DNA of 49,498 nucleotides from Actinomadura darangshiensis (GCF_004349235.1 NZ_SMKY01000034.1:1-49498); one strand, 5' to 3'. Numbered from the stretch's first letter, positions 1 to 8,286 are shown. Notes: generated by a model not told the origin, from the sequence alone. A program made the numbers and translations.

Positions 1-335
1 ACCCGATCCCGGCCCCCATCCCGGCCCCGGCCGAACCTCTCGCCGGCGCCCCGGACAAGCTGTTCGACCCCGCCGAGACCGAGCGGTTCCGGGAGCGGTG
101 GCGGGAGGTGCAGTCGACGTTCGTCGACGACCCGGGCGAGTCCGTGCGCCGGGCGGACGACCTCGCGTCCGAGGCCGTCGACGCCCTCGGACGCGCGATC
201 GCCGCGCACCGGCGGACGCTCACCGGGTCCCTGGAGAAGGGCGGCCCGGAGAAGGGCGGCCCGCCCGACACCGAGCGGCTCCGGCTGGCGCTGCGCGGCT
301 ACCGCGATCTGCTGGACCGCATCTTCGCCTCCTGA
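1..335 (+). CDS. C-terminal end of a conserved hypothetical protein (start outside window)
   Basis: An open frame enters from the left edge (first full codon at base 3) and stops with TGA at 335, giving about 110 residues. The visible part starts with a Pro/Ala-rich stretch and continues into a charged segment LFDPAETERFRERWREVQ, then FVDDPGESVRRADDLASE and a helical tail ending RDLLDRIFAS. This FVDDP/ADDL pattern recurs in actinomycete hypothetical proteins that have a Pro/Ala-rich linker before a small helical domain; I know no function for it. A GTG at 108 could be read as a start, but the family-like sequence runs upstream of it, so the gene is better read as truncated by the window edge. 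It converges on the minus-strand hydrolase 3 bases away, leaving no room for a separate terminator. Confidence 0.75.
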   Translation, partial: PIPAPIPAPAEPLAGAPDKLFDPAETERFRERWREVQSTFVDDPGESVRRADDLASEAVDALGRAIAAHRRTLTGSLEKGGPEKGGPPDTERLRLALRGYRDLLDRIFAS

Positions 336-337
336 GC

Positions 338-1759
338 TCAGCCGAGCAGGAACGCGCTGACCGCTTCGCGCCCCTGCGTCCCGCGCTCACGGTTCTGGAT
401 GGAGTGGGAAGCCCCCTTCACCACGACGAGCCTGCCGCGCGGGGCGTAGCGAAGCGTCTCCCGCGCCCACTCCAGCGGCGTGGACAGGTCGTGGTCGCCG
501 TTCACCAGCAGGACCGGGACGGACAGCTTCGCCCGGTGCGGCTCGGCGGTGTGCCGCGCCCACGGCCAGTGCAGGCATTCCTGGACGAACCCGTTGCCCA
601 CGGCGGTGTCGGCGGTGAATGGCCAGGTGGCCCGCGCCGGCAGGTGCTTGCGCGTCCGCTCCAGCGCGGCCTTGCGGAACGCGGGCGGGGTCTCCGACGT
701 CCCCCACGGGAAGTGGCCGTCACCGCAGATGGTGGCGATGTGCAGGCCCGAGCTGTACTCGGCGATGTCCCCGCCGCCGGAGTCGAGCGCCTGGAGCAGC
801 CGGTCGAGGTGCGCCGGATCCCCGTTCCTGGCGTCGTGGATCGCCGAGACCACGTCGCCCAGGCCCCCGAGAGCGCTTGCGTCCCGGTAGGACGGGTCGG
901 CGAACTCGTAGCTCACCAGCATGTCCCAGATGAGGACGGCGTCGTCGCGGTGCCTGGCGAGCCAGGCCAGGTCCTCGGCCGGGTCGAATCCGCAGGCGGG
1001 CGCCGTCTCGCAGGCGTCCCGCAGGACGCGCGCGGTCGCGCGCTGGCCGGTGAGGTAGAGCATGTCGTCGTGCTGCGGATCGACGAACGGCAGCACGGAG
1101 TCGAGGACGAGCCTGTTCACGTTGCCCGGGTGGAGAGCGGCGTAGGTGGCGCCGGTCATGGTGCCGTAGGAGACGCCGTCCACCGTCCATTTCCGCACGC
1201 CGAGCGCTTGGCGCAGCAGGTCGAGGTCCCCGGCCGTCTGCTCGGTGGTGAAGTAGTGGCGCCGGTCGCCGAGAACGCCCGCGCACTCCTTGACCGCCGC
1301 GGGCGAGGGCGGCTCGATGTCGCTGCCGTCCACCTCCGCCTGCAGCCTCGGGCAGTCGATCGCGCCGAACTCGCCGGTGCCGCGCTGGTCGACCATGACG
1401 AACCGGTAGTTCGTCGCGAGCTCCGGCATCCGCTGCGAGATGCCGCCGATGAACGGGGCGCCGGGCTGGCCCGGGCCTCCGGTGAGGAACAGGAGGACGC
1501 CCTTGGGCGCGCCGGTGTTGCCGGCCGTCGCCACCTGGAGCTTCAGGGCGTCCTTCGCCCGCGGGCGGCGGTGGTCGAGGGGGACGGTCAGGAAGGAGCA
1601 GGTGAAGCCGGGCTCGTCCGCGCACGGGTGCGGGTCGGTGAGCTTCGGGCCGGACGGTCGCGCCGGCTCCGGCGCCTGGGGTGCCGCGGCCGCCGTCGCC
1701 CCGCCGGATGCGGCGAGCGCGAGGCCGAGGGCGAACACCGCTGTGAGACGTGATCGCAT
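338..1759 (-). CDS. Secreted alpha/beta hydrolase, tripeptidyl-aminopeptidase (TAP)-like, peptidase S33 family
   Basis: A 473-residue protein with a clear signal peptide (residues 1 to about 26, basic start then a hydrophobic core ending in Ala residues), so it is probably exported. The fold signature is FLTGGPGQPG at about 92-100 (oxyanion-hole region), nucleophile elbow GVSYGT with Ser197, and a C-terminal TAP-like segment holding NGDHDLSTP (acid) and GASHSIQ (His). All three catalytic residues are present. Two Cys at 46 and 54 sit just after the signal region. Related Streptomyces enzymes release N-terminal tripeptides or act as proline-iminopeptidase-like exopeptidases; the substrate here is unknown. 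The ATG is directly preceded by a 17-bp palindrome (1760-1776) that contains the only ribosome-binding-like sequence. Confidence 0.88.
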   Translation of the reverse strand: MRSRLTAVFALGLALAASGGATAAAAPQAPEPARPSGPKLTDPHPCADEPGFTCSFLTVPLDHRRPRAKDALKLQVATAGNTGAPKGVLLFLTGGPGQPGAPFIGGISQRMPELATNYRFVMVDQRGTGEFGAIDCPRLQAEVDGSDIEPPSPAAVKECAGVLGDRRHYFTTEQTAGDLDLLRQALGVRKWTVDGVSYGTMTGATYAALHPGNVNRLVLDSVLPFVDPQHDDMLYLTGQRATARVLRDACETAPACGFDPAEDLAWLARHRDDAVLIWDMLVSYEFADPSYRDASALGGLGDVVSAIHDARNGDPAHLDRLLQALDSGGGDIAEYSSGLHIATICGDGHFPWGTSETPPAFRKAALERTRKHLPARATWPFTADTAVGNGFVQECLHWPWARHTAEPHRAKLSVPVLLVNGDHDLSTPLEWARETLRYAPRGRLVVVKGASHSIQNRERGTQGREAVSAFLLG

Positions 1760-1776
1760 GGGGAGATCATCTCCCC
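1760..1776. promoter_or_regulatory. 17-bp palindrome abutting the TAP-like hydrolase start codon
   Basis: Arms GGGGAGAT and ATCTCCCC flank a single central base, and the repeat touches the ATG of the minus-strand hydrolase. On the minus strand it either overlaps a -10-like GATGAT six bases before the ATG (leaderless reading) or hides the GGGGAG ribosome-binding sequence in a hairpin. Both readings imply control of the hydrolase. The symmetry is seen directly; the function is inferred. Confidence 0.5.
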
Positions 1777-1925
1777 GCCGGCGCCGCTTCGCCGGGATCT
1801 CGCCGGTACCGGTCAGGCGGGCAACCGCCGGCCCCGCCGTCCGGCCCGCCGGGGACCCTCGTCAGGAGGGGCGGCGAGGGTGAATACTGAATCCCGTTCG
1901 GTAACCCCGTGAGCGGAGGATCCAG

Positions 1926-3335
1926 GTGTCCGAGAACTTCTCGATGACCATCGGCGGCCAGGCCGTGACCGCGCCCGGCACCTTCGGCGTGATCGATCCG
2001 GCGACCGGCGAGGTGGCCGAGCAGGCGCCCGACGCGTCCAGGGAGCAGCTGGACGCGGCCATGGCCGCGGCGCAGGCCGCCTACCCGGAGTGGCGACGCG
2101 ACGAGTCCGCGCGCCGCAAGGCGCTGCTCGCGGCGGCCGACGTCCTGTTCGCGAGATCGGAGGAGATCGGCCGGATCCTGACCCTGGAGCAGGGCAAACC
2201 ACTGGCCGAGGGGACCATGGAGGTCGTCGGCGCCGGCGTGTGGCTGAAGTACTTCGCCGACCTGGAGCTGCCCCGCGAGGTCATCCAGGACGACGCGAAC
2301 GCGCTGGTCGAGGTCGTCCGCCGCCCGATGGGCGTGGTCGCCGCGATCACCCCGTGGAACTACCCGCTGCTGCTGGCGATCTGGAAGCTCGCCCCCGCGC
2401 TGCTCGCGGGCAACACGATGGTGCTGAAGCCGTCGCCGTTCACGCCGCTGTCCAGCCTCAAGCTCGGCGAGGTGCTGCGCGACGTCCTGCCGCCCGGCGT
2501 GCTGAACGTCGTCACCGGCGGGGACGACCTCGGCGCCTGGATGACCGGGCACGACGTCCCGCGCAAGATCAGCTTCACCGGGAGCGTCGCGACCGGCAAG
2601 CGGGTCGCGGCCGCCGCGGCGCCCGACCTGAAGCGCGTCACGCTGGAGCTCGGCGGCAACGACCCGGCAATCCTGCTGGACGACGCCGACCCCGGCGCGG
2701 TCGCCGACCGGCTGTTCGGCGCCGCGTTCCAGAACAACGGCCAGGTGTGCTCGGCGATCAAGCGCGTCTACGTCCCGGAGTCGCTCTACGGGGACGTGGT
2801 GGACGCCCTCGCCGAGCGGGCCAGGGCCGCCAAGGTCGGCAACGGCCTGGAGGAGGGCGTCCAGTACGGGCCGATCAACAACAAGCCGCAGTACGAGCGG
2901 GTCGGCGCGCTGGTCGCGGAGGCGCTCGCCGGCGGCGCCCGCGCGGCGGCGGGCGGCAAGCCGATCGACGGGCCCGGCTACTTCTTCGAGCCGACGATCC
3001 TCGCCGACCTCGCCGACGGCGCCCGGATCGTGGACGAGGAGCAGTTCGGCCCGGCGCTGCCGATCGTCAAGTACACCGACCTGGACGACGCCCTCGCCCG
3101 CGCCAACGGCACCCACTTCGGGCTGTCCGGCTCGGTGTGGGGCGCCGACGCCGACCGGGCCGCCGAGGTCGCCGGGCGGCTGGAGTGCGGCACCGCCTGG
3201 GTCAACACGCACCTCGCGCTCGCCCCGCACCAGCCGTTCGGCGGGTTCAAGTGGAGCGGCGTCGGCGTCGAGAACGGGCCGTGGGGCCTGTACGGGTTCA
3301 CCGAGCTCCAGGTGATCCACCGCTCGAAGAACTGA
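1926..3335 (+). CDS. NAD(P)+-dependent aldehyde dehydrogenase
   Basis: A 469-residue member of the aldehyde dehydrogenase superfamily, which oxidises aldehydes to carboxylic acids. Visible landmarks are the TPWNYPLLLAIWKLAPALLAGN segment split around residues 142-163 (cofactor and structural motif), FTGSVATGK near 217-225, ELGGND with general-base Glu241, and NNGQVC with catalytic Cys275. The C-terminus has QPFGGFKWSG. Length is normal for the family. The GTG start is supported by GGAGGA seven bases upstream. It stands alone between a divergent hydrolase and a hypothetical gene, so the substrate cannot be inferred; the closest general resemblance is to broad-specificity or betaine/semialdehyde-type enzymes. 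Confidence 0.92.
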   Translation: MSENFSMTIGGQAVTAPGTFGVIDPATGEVAEQAPDASREQLDAAMAAAQAAYPEWRRDESARRKALLAAADVLFARSEEIGRILTLEQGKPLAEGTMEVVGAGVWLKYFADLELPREVIQDDANALVEVVRRPMGVVAAITPWNYPLLLAIWKLAPALLAGNTMVLKPSPFTPLSSLKLGEVLRDVLPPGVLNVVTGGDDLGAWMTGHDVPRKISFTGSVATGKRVAAAAAPDLKRVTLELGGNDPAILLDDADPGAVADRLFGAAFQNNGQVCSAIKRVYVPESLYGDVVDALAERARAAKVGNGLEEGVQYGPINNKPQYERVGALVAEALAGGARAAAGGKPIDGPGYFFEPTILADLADGARIVDEEQFGPALPIVKYTDLDDALARANGTHFGLSGSVWGADADRAAEVAGRLECGTAWVNTHLALAPHQPFGGFKWSGVGVENGPWGLYGFTELQVIHRSKN

Positions 3336-3404
3336 GGGATCCGGCGACAGGGGCCCGGCGGCCGGCCGCCGGGCCCTCCCCATTTCCGGCGCGTACTACA
3401 TGAG

Positions 3405-3437
3405 CGGAAAGTCACGACTTCGAGTCCGGAAAGTGAC
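3405..3437. promoter_or_regulatory. Paired direct repeats CGGAAAGT(C/G)AC upstream of the hypothetical gene at 3524
   Basis: Two 11-bp copies, CGGAAAGTCAC (3405-3415) and CGGAAAGTGAC (3427-3437), start exactly 22 bp apart, about two helical turns. The spacer GACTTCGAGTC is itself a small dyad. A degenerate third copy (CGGAATGGGAC) lies at 3463-3473. The 188-bp gap has no coding potential. Placement upstream of the next gene suggests a binding site for an unknown regulator. Confidence 0.4.
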
Positions 3438-3523
3438 ATGGCCACTACTGGCGGTCGGTCCCCGGAATGGGACACTTCTGGACGAGGGGGCGTGGACCAC
3501 CGCACCTACCGTGGAGGAGCCGG

Positions 3524-4273
3524 ATGCACACCTGGGACGTCATGCGCCAGGACGACCTCGGCAACACGTTCCACGTCGCCGCGCACGACTCGCGGATCTC
3601 GGCCCTGGCGCAGGTCATGGTCATGGAGAGCGGCGTCCGCCACCGCCAGACGTACTGGGTGGACGGCCCGCCGGGACCGGCCGTCCGCAGCAACCGCGAC
3701 CTGTACCTCGTGTTCCTGCATCTCGGCCAGGAGGCGCGGGCGGCATCCTGGTCGCTGTCGGCGTTCCTGCGCTCGCTCTGGAAGGTCAGCGCCCCGCTCG
3801 GCGGGCAGGAGCGGCTGGAGCCCGACGACGTCGCGGCGATGTTCGCCGCGGCGTCGACCACCCCGCCCGCCGCCTTCGACCCGGCGTGGAGCGCCAAGGA
3901 CCTGTCCCTGCCCGGCGACGAGCCGGACGGCTACGCCGACTGGGAGCGGGTGCTGCTCTCCCAGATCGCCGACCTGGAGGACTTCCTGGCCGCTCCCCCG
4001 GGCCCGCAGGCCCGGTTCGGCGTGGACGCGCCCCGGCCGCCCGGCTCCGGGGGCCGCGCCACCCCGGCCCGCTGGTACAACTTCGACCCGGCGACGTACC
4101 TGGAGTGCGCGGTCGCCGGCAGCCTCGGCGGCTGGGACGCCGGCGACGGCGCCCGCGTGCCGCTGCCCACCGCCCCGGGCGAGGCGCCCGCCCGCTCCTA
4201 CGTCCGCGCGATCACCACCATGAGCTGGACCGATCTGGCCCGCATCGCCGTCTGCGGGCAGATGTACGAGTAG
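3524..4273 (+). CDS. Conserved hypothetical protein
   Basis: A 249-residue protein that I cannot assign. I chose the ATG at 3524 because GGAGGA lies eight bases upstream and the sequence before it (an in-frame extension from 3467) looks non-coding. Residues 1-45 (MHTWDVMRQDDLGNTFHV onward, with a run ending TYWV) resemble small actinomycete proteins that compare a query residue pattern such as SPOR-like or display-type modules. The remainder is acidic, Trp- and Pro-rich, with no signal peptide or membrane helix. The stop is 36 bases before the AraC regulator. Upstream direct repeats may regulate it. Confidence 0.7.
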   Translation: MHTWDVMRQDDLGNTFHVAAHDSRISALAQVMVMESGVRHRQTYWVDGPPGPAVRSNRDLYLVFLHLGQEARAASWSLSAFLRSLWKVSAPLGGQERLEPDDVAAMFAAASTTPPAAFDPAWSAKDLSLPGDEPDGYADWERVLLSQIADLEDFLAAPPGPQARFGVDAPRPPGSGGRATPARWYNFDPATYLECAVAGSLGGWDAGDGARVPLPTAPGEAPARSYVRAITTMSWTDLARIAVCGQMYE

Positions 4274-4309
4274 CCGGTCCTGTCCGGCGCACGTGGTAGG
4301 ACTGGAGCC

Positions 4310-5164
4310 ATGGGCACGAGGCCGGTCGAGATCAGCGACCGGGGCGGCTGGTGGCTCGCGGAGGGGCGCCCGCACCCGGCGCTGCGCCCGTTCCTGGGCG
4401 CCTACCACGGCTACTGGGAGCCCGCGGTCGTCCCGACCCGGATGCGGACGCTGCCCACCCGCACCACCGTCGTGATCATCAACCTGGGTCCGCCGCTCTA
4501 CCTGGAGGTGCCCGACCCCGGGGTGGGCCACCGCGAGTACGGCTCGTTCGTCGCGGGGATGCACGACGGCCACGGCATGTACCGCAGCCCGGGCGGGCAG
4601 CGCGGCATCCAGCTCGACATCACCCCGCTCGGCGCCTACAGCCTGCTCGGGGTCCCGATGGCGCACCTCACCAACGCCGCCGTCGAGCTGCCCGACCTGC
4701 TCGGCCCGGATGCGCGCCGGCTGGTCGAGCGGCTCGCCGGCGCCCCCTCGTGGAGCGCGCGCTTCGACGTCCTGGACGGCTTCCTGCTGCGCCGCCTCGA
4801 CGCCGGTCCCGTTCCCGACCCGGAGGTGGCCAGGGCGTGGCGGCTGCTCGATGGCGACCCCGCGGTGCCGGTCGCCGACCTCGCCGCCGACGTCGGGTGG
4901 AGCCGCAAGCACCTGACCAACCGGTTCCGCGACCAGGCCGGGCTGCCGCCCAAGGTCATGGGGCGGGTGTTCCGCTTCCGGCGCGCCGTCGACCTGCTCA
5001 CCGGCGGCGCCGGGTACGCCGAGGCCGCGTTCGCCTGCGGCTACTACGACCAGGCGCACCTCAACCGCGAGTTCCGCGCCCTGTCCGGCTGCACGCCGAC
5101 CGAGCTGATCGGAGGCCAGCTGGACCAGCAGCGCGAGACCACCCTCCTCGAAGTCCCGGCCTGA
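4310..5164 (+). CDS. AraC-family transcriptional regulator
   Basis: A 284-residue protein with an N-terminal sensor-like domain (about 1-170) and a C-terminal AraC/XylS DNA-binding domain. Helix-turn-helix 1 is around VADLAADVGWSRKHLTNRFR (residues 187-206); helix-turn-helix 2 ends in FACGYYDQAHLNREFRA followed by the family motif SGCTPTELI. The N-terminal part (RPFLGAYHGYWEP) resembles the domain in other actinomycete AraC proteins with an upstream cupin-like or DUF6597-type module. A -10-like TAGGAC sits seven bases before the ATG, suggesting a leaderless mRNA. Targets are unknown; the flanking genes are a hypothetical protein and an MBL-like protein on the same strand. Confidence 0.88.
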   Translation: MGTRPVEISDRGGWWLAEGRPHPALRPFLGAYHGYWEPAVVPTRMRTLPTRTTVVIINLGPPLYLEVPDPGVGHREYGSFVAGMHDGHGMYRSPGGQRGIQLDITPLGAYSLLGVPMAHLTNAAVELPDLLGPDARRLVERLAGAPSWSARFDVLDGFLLRRLDAGPVPDPEVARAWRLLDGDPAVPVADLAADVGWSRKHLTNRFRDQAGLPPKVMGRVFRFRRAVDLLTGGAGYAEAAFACGYYDQAHLNREFRALSGCTPTELIGGQLDQQRETTLLEVPA

Positions 5165-5227
5165 GCCCCGCAAGGCGGACGCGGCCCGGGGGTGGACGCG
5201 GGCCGGGCACGGGGTGACGATCGGGAC

Positions 5228-5770
5228 ATGCCGCGCCTGATCCTGCTCGGTATCGGAACGACCCGCTCGTCGCCGCACGCCCCGGCCGGGCTGCTGGTCG
5301 AGTACGGCCACGCGCAGGTCGGGCTGGACGGCGGGCCCGGCTCGGAGCCGCCGGAGTTCTCCGCGGCCTGGCTGGTCCGCGACGAGCAAGGCCCCTGCCA
5401 GCCCGCCCGCCGCCGGATCGCCGCGGAGTGCGGCATGCCCGCGCCCGTCCGCGCGCCGTTCCGGCGCGGCGCCCTGCGCATCGAGCCGCTGCCGGTCCCG
5501 CATCCCGGCGGGGCGATGCACGGCTACCGGATCGCGGCCGGGCACCGGACGTGCGTGTGGGCGCCGGAGCTCGCCGAGCCGCCCGGCTGGGCGCGGGACG
5601 CCGACCTGATGTTCGCGGGCGTCCCCGGCGACGACGCGGAGGCGGCGGCCCGGGCGGCGCGGCGGCTCGGCGTGCTCCGGCTCGTGCTCGTCCGGCCGCC
5701 GTCGGCGGGGCGCGGCGAGGCGCCGCCGCACAGCGAATGGGGCGTCGCGGGCGACCTGTACCGGATGTGA
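5228..5770 (+). CDS. Small protein resembling a degenerate metallo-beta-lactamase-fold hydrolase
   Basis: A 180-residue protein starting MPRLILLGIGTTRSSPH. The opening (LLGIGTTRS, GLLVEYG, VGLDGGPG) has the beta-strand pattern of the first strands of MBL-fold hydrolases (LGTG, LVE, LLDGGPG). The metal-binding HxHxDH motif is not visible, so it is probably non-catalytic or a short divergent family member. Several Trp, Pro and Arg residues and AGHRTCVWAPEL mark the second half. I chose the ATG at 5228 over the upstream GTG in frame because the conserved-looking hydrophobic strand begins there. Its 3' end is 4 bases from the convergent SMR gene. Confidence 0.6.
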   Translation: MPRLILLGIGTTRSSPHAPAGLLVEYGHAQVGLDGGPGSEPPEFSAAWLVRDEQGPCQPARRRIAAECGMPAPVRAPFRRGALRIEPLPVPHPGGAMHGYRIAAGHRTCVWAPELAEPPGWARDADLMFAGVPGDDAEAAARAARRLGVLRLVLVRPPSAGRGEAPPHSEWGVAGDLYRM

Positions 5771-5774
5771 CGGC

Positions 5775-6104
5775 TCAGCCCTGGTGGACGCCGCCGCCCA
5801 GGTTCATGACGATGACGCCGACCACGATGATCACGGCGCCGGCGATGGCCACCGGCTTGACCGGCTCGTCGAACAGCAGGACCCCGCCGGCGAACGCCCC
5901 GATCGTGCCGAGCGCCGACCAGATCGCGTAGACCGGCCCGACGTTCAGCGACGTCAGCGCCCGCGCCATGAACACGAACGAGATCAGGTAGCCCGCCACG
6001 ACGATGGCGATCGGCCCGGCCTTGGTGAACCCGTCGGAGGCGCGCATCGCCAGCGTCGCCGTGACCTCGAACGCGATCGCGAAGGCGAGCAGCACGAACG
6101 GCAT
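5775..6104 (-). CDS. Small multidrug resistance (SMR/EmrE-type) efflux protein
   Basis: A 109-residue integral membrane protein with four predicted helices, the standard SMR length. The membrane-embedded Glu13 in IAFEVTATLAM matches the proton- and drug-coupling Glu14 of EmrE. GFTKAGP and PVYAIWSALG match the conserved loop and helix 3 motifs. Such proteins work as dual-topology dimers exchanging protons for cationic compounds or guanidinium. The ATG overlaps the TGA of the upstream LLM oxidoreductase gene by one base, so the two are probably co-transcribed, perhaps with the PucR-type regulator further upstream. Confidence 0.92.
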   Translation of the reverse strand: MPFVLLAFAIAFEVTATLAMRASDGFTKAGPIAIVVAGYLISFVFMARALTSLNVGPVYAIWSALGTIGAFAGGVLLFDEPVKPVAIAGAVIIVVGVIVMNLGGGVHQG

Positions 6105-6973
6105 CAGCTGCCCACTCCGTACTCGGCGGCGATCGCCTCGAAGACCTTCATGTCCGCCTCGAACGGCGTGCCGGGGCGGGGCCAGTGCAGCGCGATCTCG
6201 GTGATGCCGAGTTCCGCGTAGCGGCCCGCGAGGTCGGCGAACGCGCCGGGCGACTCGAGCCAGGGCTCCTCGCTGAAGCCCGTCATCAGGATGAGGTCGC
6301 CGATCCGGCGCCCCTCCGCCTCGCACGCGGCGTGCAGGGCGTCCAGCCGGGAGCGGACGACCTCCTGCGGCCTGCGTCCCGGGGCGTGGCCGCTGGTCAC
6401 CCATCCGGTGCCGTGCCGGGCCGCGACCCGCATCCCGCGCGGCCCGTTCCCCGCGATGACGAACGGCACGCGCGGACGCTGCACGCAGCCGGGCTCCTCG
6501 ACGACCTCCCGCGCGGTGTAGTACGTCCCCTCGTAGGACGTCTCCGCCTCGGTGAGCAGCCGGTCGAGCAGGCCGACCCACTCGGCGAACCGGGAGGCGC
6601 GCTCGTCCGGGCTCCAGTCGCCCCCGCCGAGGACGCCCGCGTCGGAGTCGCGGTGCGTACCGCCCGAGCCGATGCCGATGGACAGCCGCCCGCCGCTCAC
6701 ATGGTCGATCGTCTTGATCGCGTGCGCGGCCGGGACCGGATGCCGGAAGTTCGGCGAGGTCACCAGCGTGCCGATCCGCACCCGGGAGGTGACGGCGGCG
6801 GCCGCGGCCAACGTCGTGTACGCGTCGTACCAGGGCGTCGTGCCGTGCCAGGCGATGTGGTCGTACACCCAGGCGTGCCGGAACCCGAGGTCCTCGGCGC
6901 GCCGCCACAGCTCCCCGGCCTCCGGCCAGGACTGCATGGGCCACATGACGGTGCCGATCCTCGGTGTGGTCAC
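6104..6973 (-). CDS. LLM-class (luciferase-like) F420-dependent oxidoreductase
   Basis: A 289-residue TIM-barrel flavin/F420 oxidoreductase. It starts MTTPRIGTVMWPMQSW, followed by LGFRHAWVYDHIAWHG (residues about 30-45), typical of actinomycete F420-dependent LLM enzymes. The glycine-rich GIGSGGTHRDSDAGVLGGG segment and the central ARHGTGW motif are also family-like. The GTG start has GGAGGA just upstream. It probably reduces or oxidises a small organic substrate with F420 or FMN; the substrate is unknown. It is coupled to the SMR pump gene by a one-base overlap and lies 51 bases after the regulator gene. Confidence 0.85.
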   Translation of the reverse strand: MTTPRIGTVMWPMQSWPEAGELWRRAEDLGFRHAWVYDHIAWHGTTPWYDAYTTLAAAAAVTSRVRIGTLVTSPNFRHPVPAAHAIKTIDHVSGGRLSIGIGSGGTHRDSDAGVLGGGDWSPDERASRFAEWVGLLDRLLTEAETSYEGTYYTAREVVEEPGCVQRPRVPFVIAGNGPRGMRVAARHGTGWVTSGHAPGRRPQEVVRSRLDALHAACEAEGRRIGDLILMTGFSEEPWLESPGAFADLAGRYAELGITEIALHWPRPGTPFEADMKVFEAIAAEYGVGS

Positions 6974-7024
6974 CGGCTCCTCCGTTCTCCTCCGGGCGTC
7001 CCGGGGCGGGACGTCCCCAATAGA

Positions 7025-8158
7025 TCATGACGTGGCGCGGGCCAGCCACCGGTGCAGGGCCCACCACCAGTTCGCTGTGCGGGACACCGCCGCGCCGTCC
7101 GCCGGGTCGAGCAGCGGCCGCCCGGCCAGCTCCTGGAAGCGGCGGATCCGGTACTTCACGGTGTTGCCGTGGACGTGCAGCGCCGCGGCGGTCGGCTCGA
7201 TCCGGCCGCCGTGGTCGAGGTAGGCCAGGGCGGTCTCGGCCAGCTCCAGGTGGAAGGGCTCGTCCGGGTCGAGGCCGGGCAGCAGCGCGCCGGCGAGGAG
7301 GCCGCCCAGCTCCGGCTCGGCCCCGGTGACGGTGAGCAGGGCGAGGCCGGCGAGGTCGCGCATCCCGGTGAGCCCGGCGCCCGCGCCCGCCCGCAGCGCC
7401 CGCCGGCCGAGCGCGTACATCGGGGCGACGTCCCCGGGGCGGGCGGGCGGCGCCGCCACCATCAGCGGGCCGGGCGGCGGCGCGTCCGGGAGCCGGGCGA
7501 CCAGCGCCGCGAACCGCCCGTCGACCAGCCCGCACAGGCCCGGCCCGGCGGCGGTGAGCCCCGCCTCCAGCCGCGCCGCCACCGCCGGGTCGCTCACCTC
7601 GGACACCACGCAGTGGTACGAGGCGGACGGGTCGAGCGGGGCGAGGACGGGGACGCTCTCGCCGTGCAGCAGCTGCCGGAGCATCTGGACGCGGCCCTCG
7701 CGGACGGTCCGCGCCAGCTCCAGCTCGGCGACCCGGTGGGCGTGCACCATCCGGTGGACGAGCGCGGTGGTGATCTCGTCGATGCGGGTCACGCCGTCCA
7801 GCAGCGCCGCGTCCGGGACGCCCAGCCGGCGGCCGTCGGCGATCAGCGTCCGGACCAGGTGGGCGCGGCCCGCCTGGAAGCCGTCCAGGAACGCCGCGAC
7901 CGGCACCCCCTGGCGGGCCCGGTCCGAGCCGAGCCGCTCCGCCGCCGCGAGGACCTCCTCGCCCGGCCCGCCGTCCTCCAGCGCGGCGAGCACCCCGCGG
8001 ACGAGCGCGCGGGTGTGCCGCCGGGTCTCCTCCTCGGGCAGCGCCGCCACCAGCTCCGACCTGCTCCGGGCGGCACGGACCGTCGCCTCCAGCAGCACCG
8101 GGTCGTCGCTGTGCTCGATCAGCAACCGCAGGAAGCGGTCGCCCGCGCTGGGCTCCAT
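7025..8158 (-). CDS. PucR/CdaR-like transcriptional regulator
   Basis: A 377-residue regulator. The C-terminus (AETALAYLDHGGRIEPTAAA, then LHVHGNTVKYRIRRFQELAG) is the PucR-type winged helix-turn-helix found in purine-catabolism and sugar-acid regulators. The N-terminal 100 residues resemble the RsbRD-like helical sensor domain often fused to it. I chose the ATG at 8158 over the GTG at 8164 because a -10-like CAGAAT lies exactly six bases upstream of this ATG (leaderless pattern). The perfect palindrome at 8174-8200 covers the -35 area, which fits autoregulation and control of the divergent aldolase gene. Confidence 0.85.
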   Translation of the reverse strand: MEPSAGDRFLRLLIEHSDDPVLLEATVRAARSRSELVAALPEEETRRHTRALVRGVLAALEDGGPGEEVLAAAERLGSDRARQGVPVAAFLDGFQAGRAHLVRTLIADGRRLGVPDAALLDGVTRIDEITTALVHRMVHAHRVAELELARTVREGRVQMLRQLLHGESVPVLAPLDPSASYHCVVSEVSDPAVAARLEAGLTAAGPGLCGLVDGRFAALVARLPDAPPPGPLMVAAPPARPGDVAPMYALGRRALRAGAGAGLTGMRDLAGLALLTVTGAEPELGGLLAGALLPGLDPDEPFHLELAETALAYLDHGGRIEPTAAALHVHGNTVKYRIRRFQELAGRPLLDPADGAAVSRTANWWWALHRWLARATS

Positions 8159-8173
8159 CCCCACATTCTGGGC

Positions 8174-8200
8174 CCTGGTTGTCCCGGCGGGACAACCAGG
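8174..8200. promoter_or_regulatory. Perfect 12-bp inverted repeat (operator) between divergent regulator and aldolase genes
   Basis: Arms CCTGGTTGTCCC and GGGACAACCAGG are separated by GGC. The site lies upstream of the CAGAAT -10-like element of the PucR-type regulator and 87 bp before the aldolase ATG. A perfect 27-bp dyad in a divergent intergenic region is the usual form of a dimeric regulator operator. It is not followed by a T-run and lies between two start codons, so a terminator is unlikely. Confidence 0.7.
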
Positions 8201-8286
8201 TGTGCGCGGCTTGCGCCGGTGCGGGCTAGCCGCGGGCCCGGCCGATGGTGTTCGGTGGGAGGAAGACGAGTACGAGGAGTGCCCCG

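Noticed and set aside
98..1753. Long plus-strand frame (551 codons) over the TAP-like hydrolase
   Set aside because: It is a shadow of the minus-strand hydrolase: low-complexity Arg/Gly/Val protein without motifs, whereas the minus frame has signal peptide and catalytic triad.
5775..8195. 806-codon minus-strand frame that ends in the SMR gene
   Set aside because: Only its last 109 codons are real; the rest is the wrong frame of the LLM and PucR genes.
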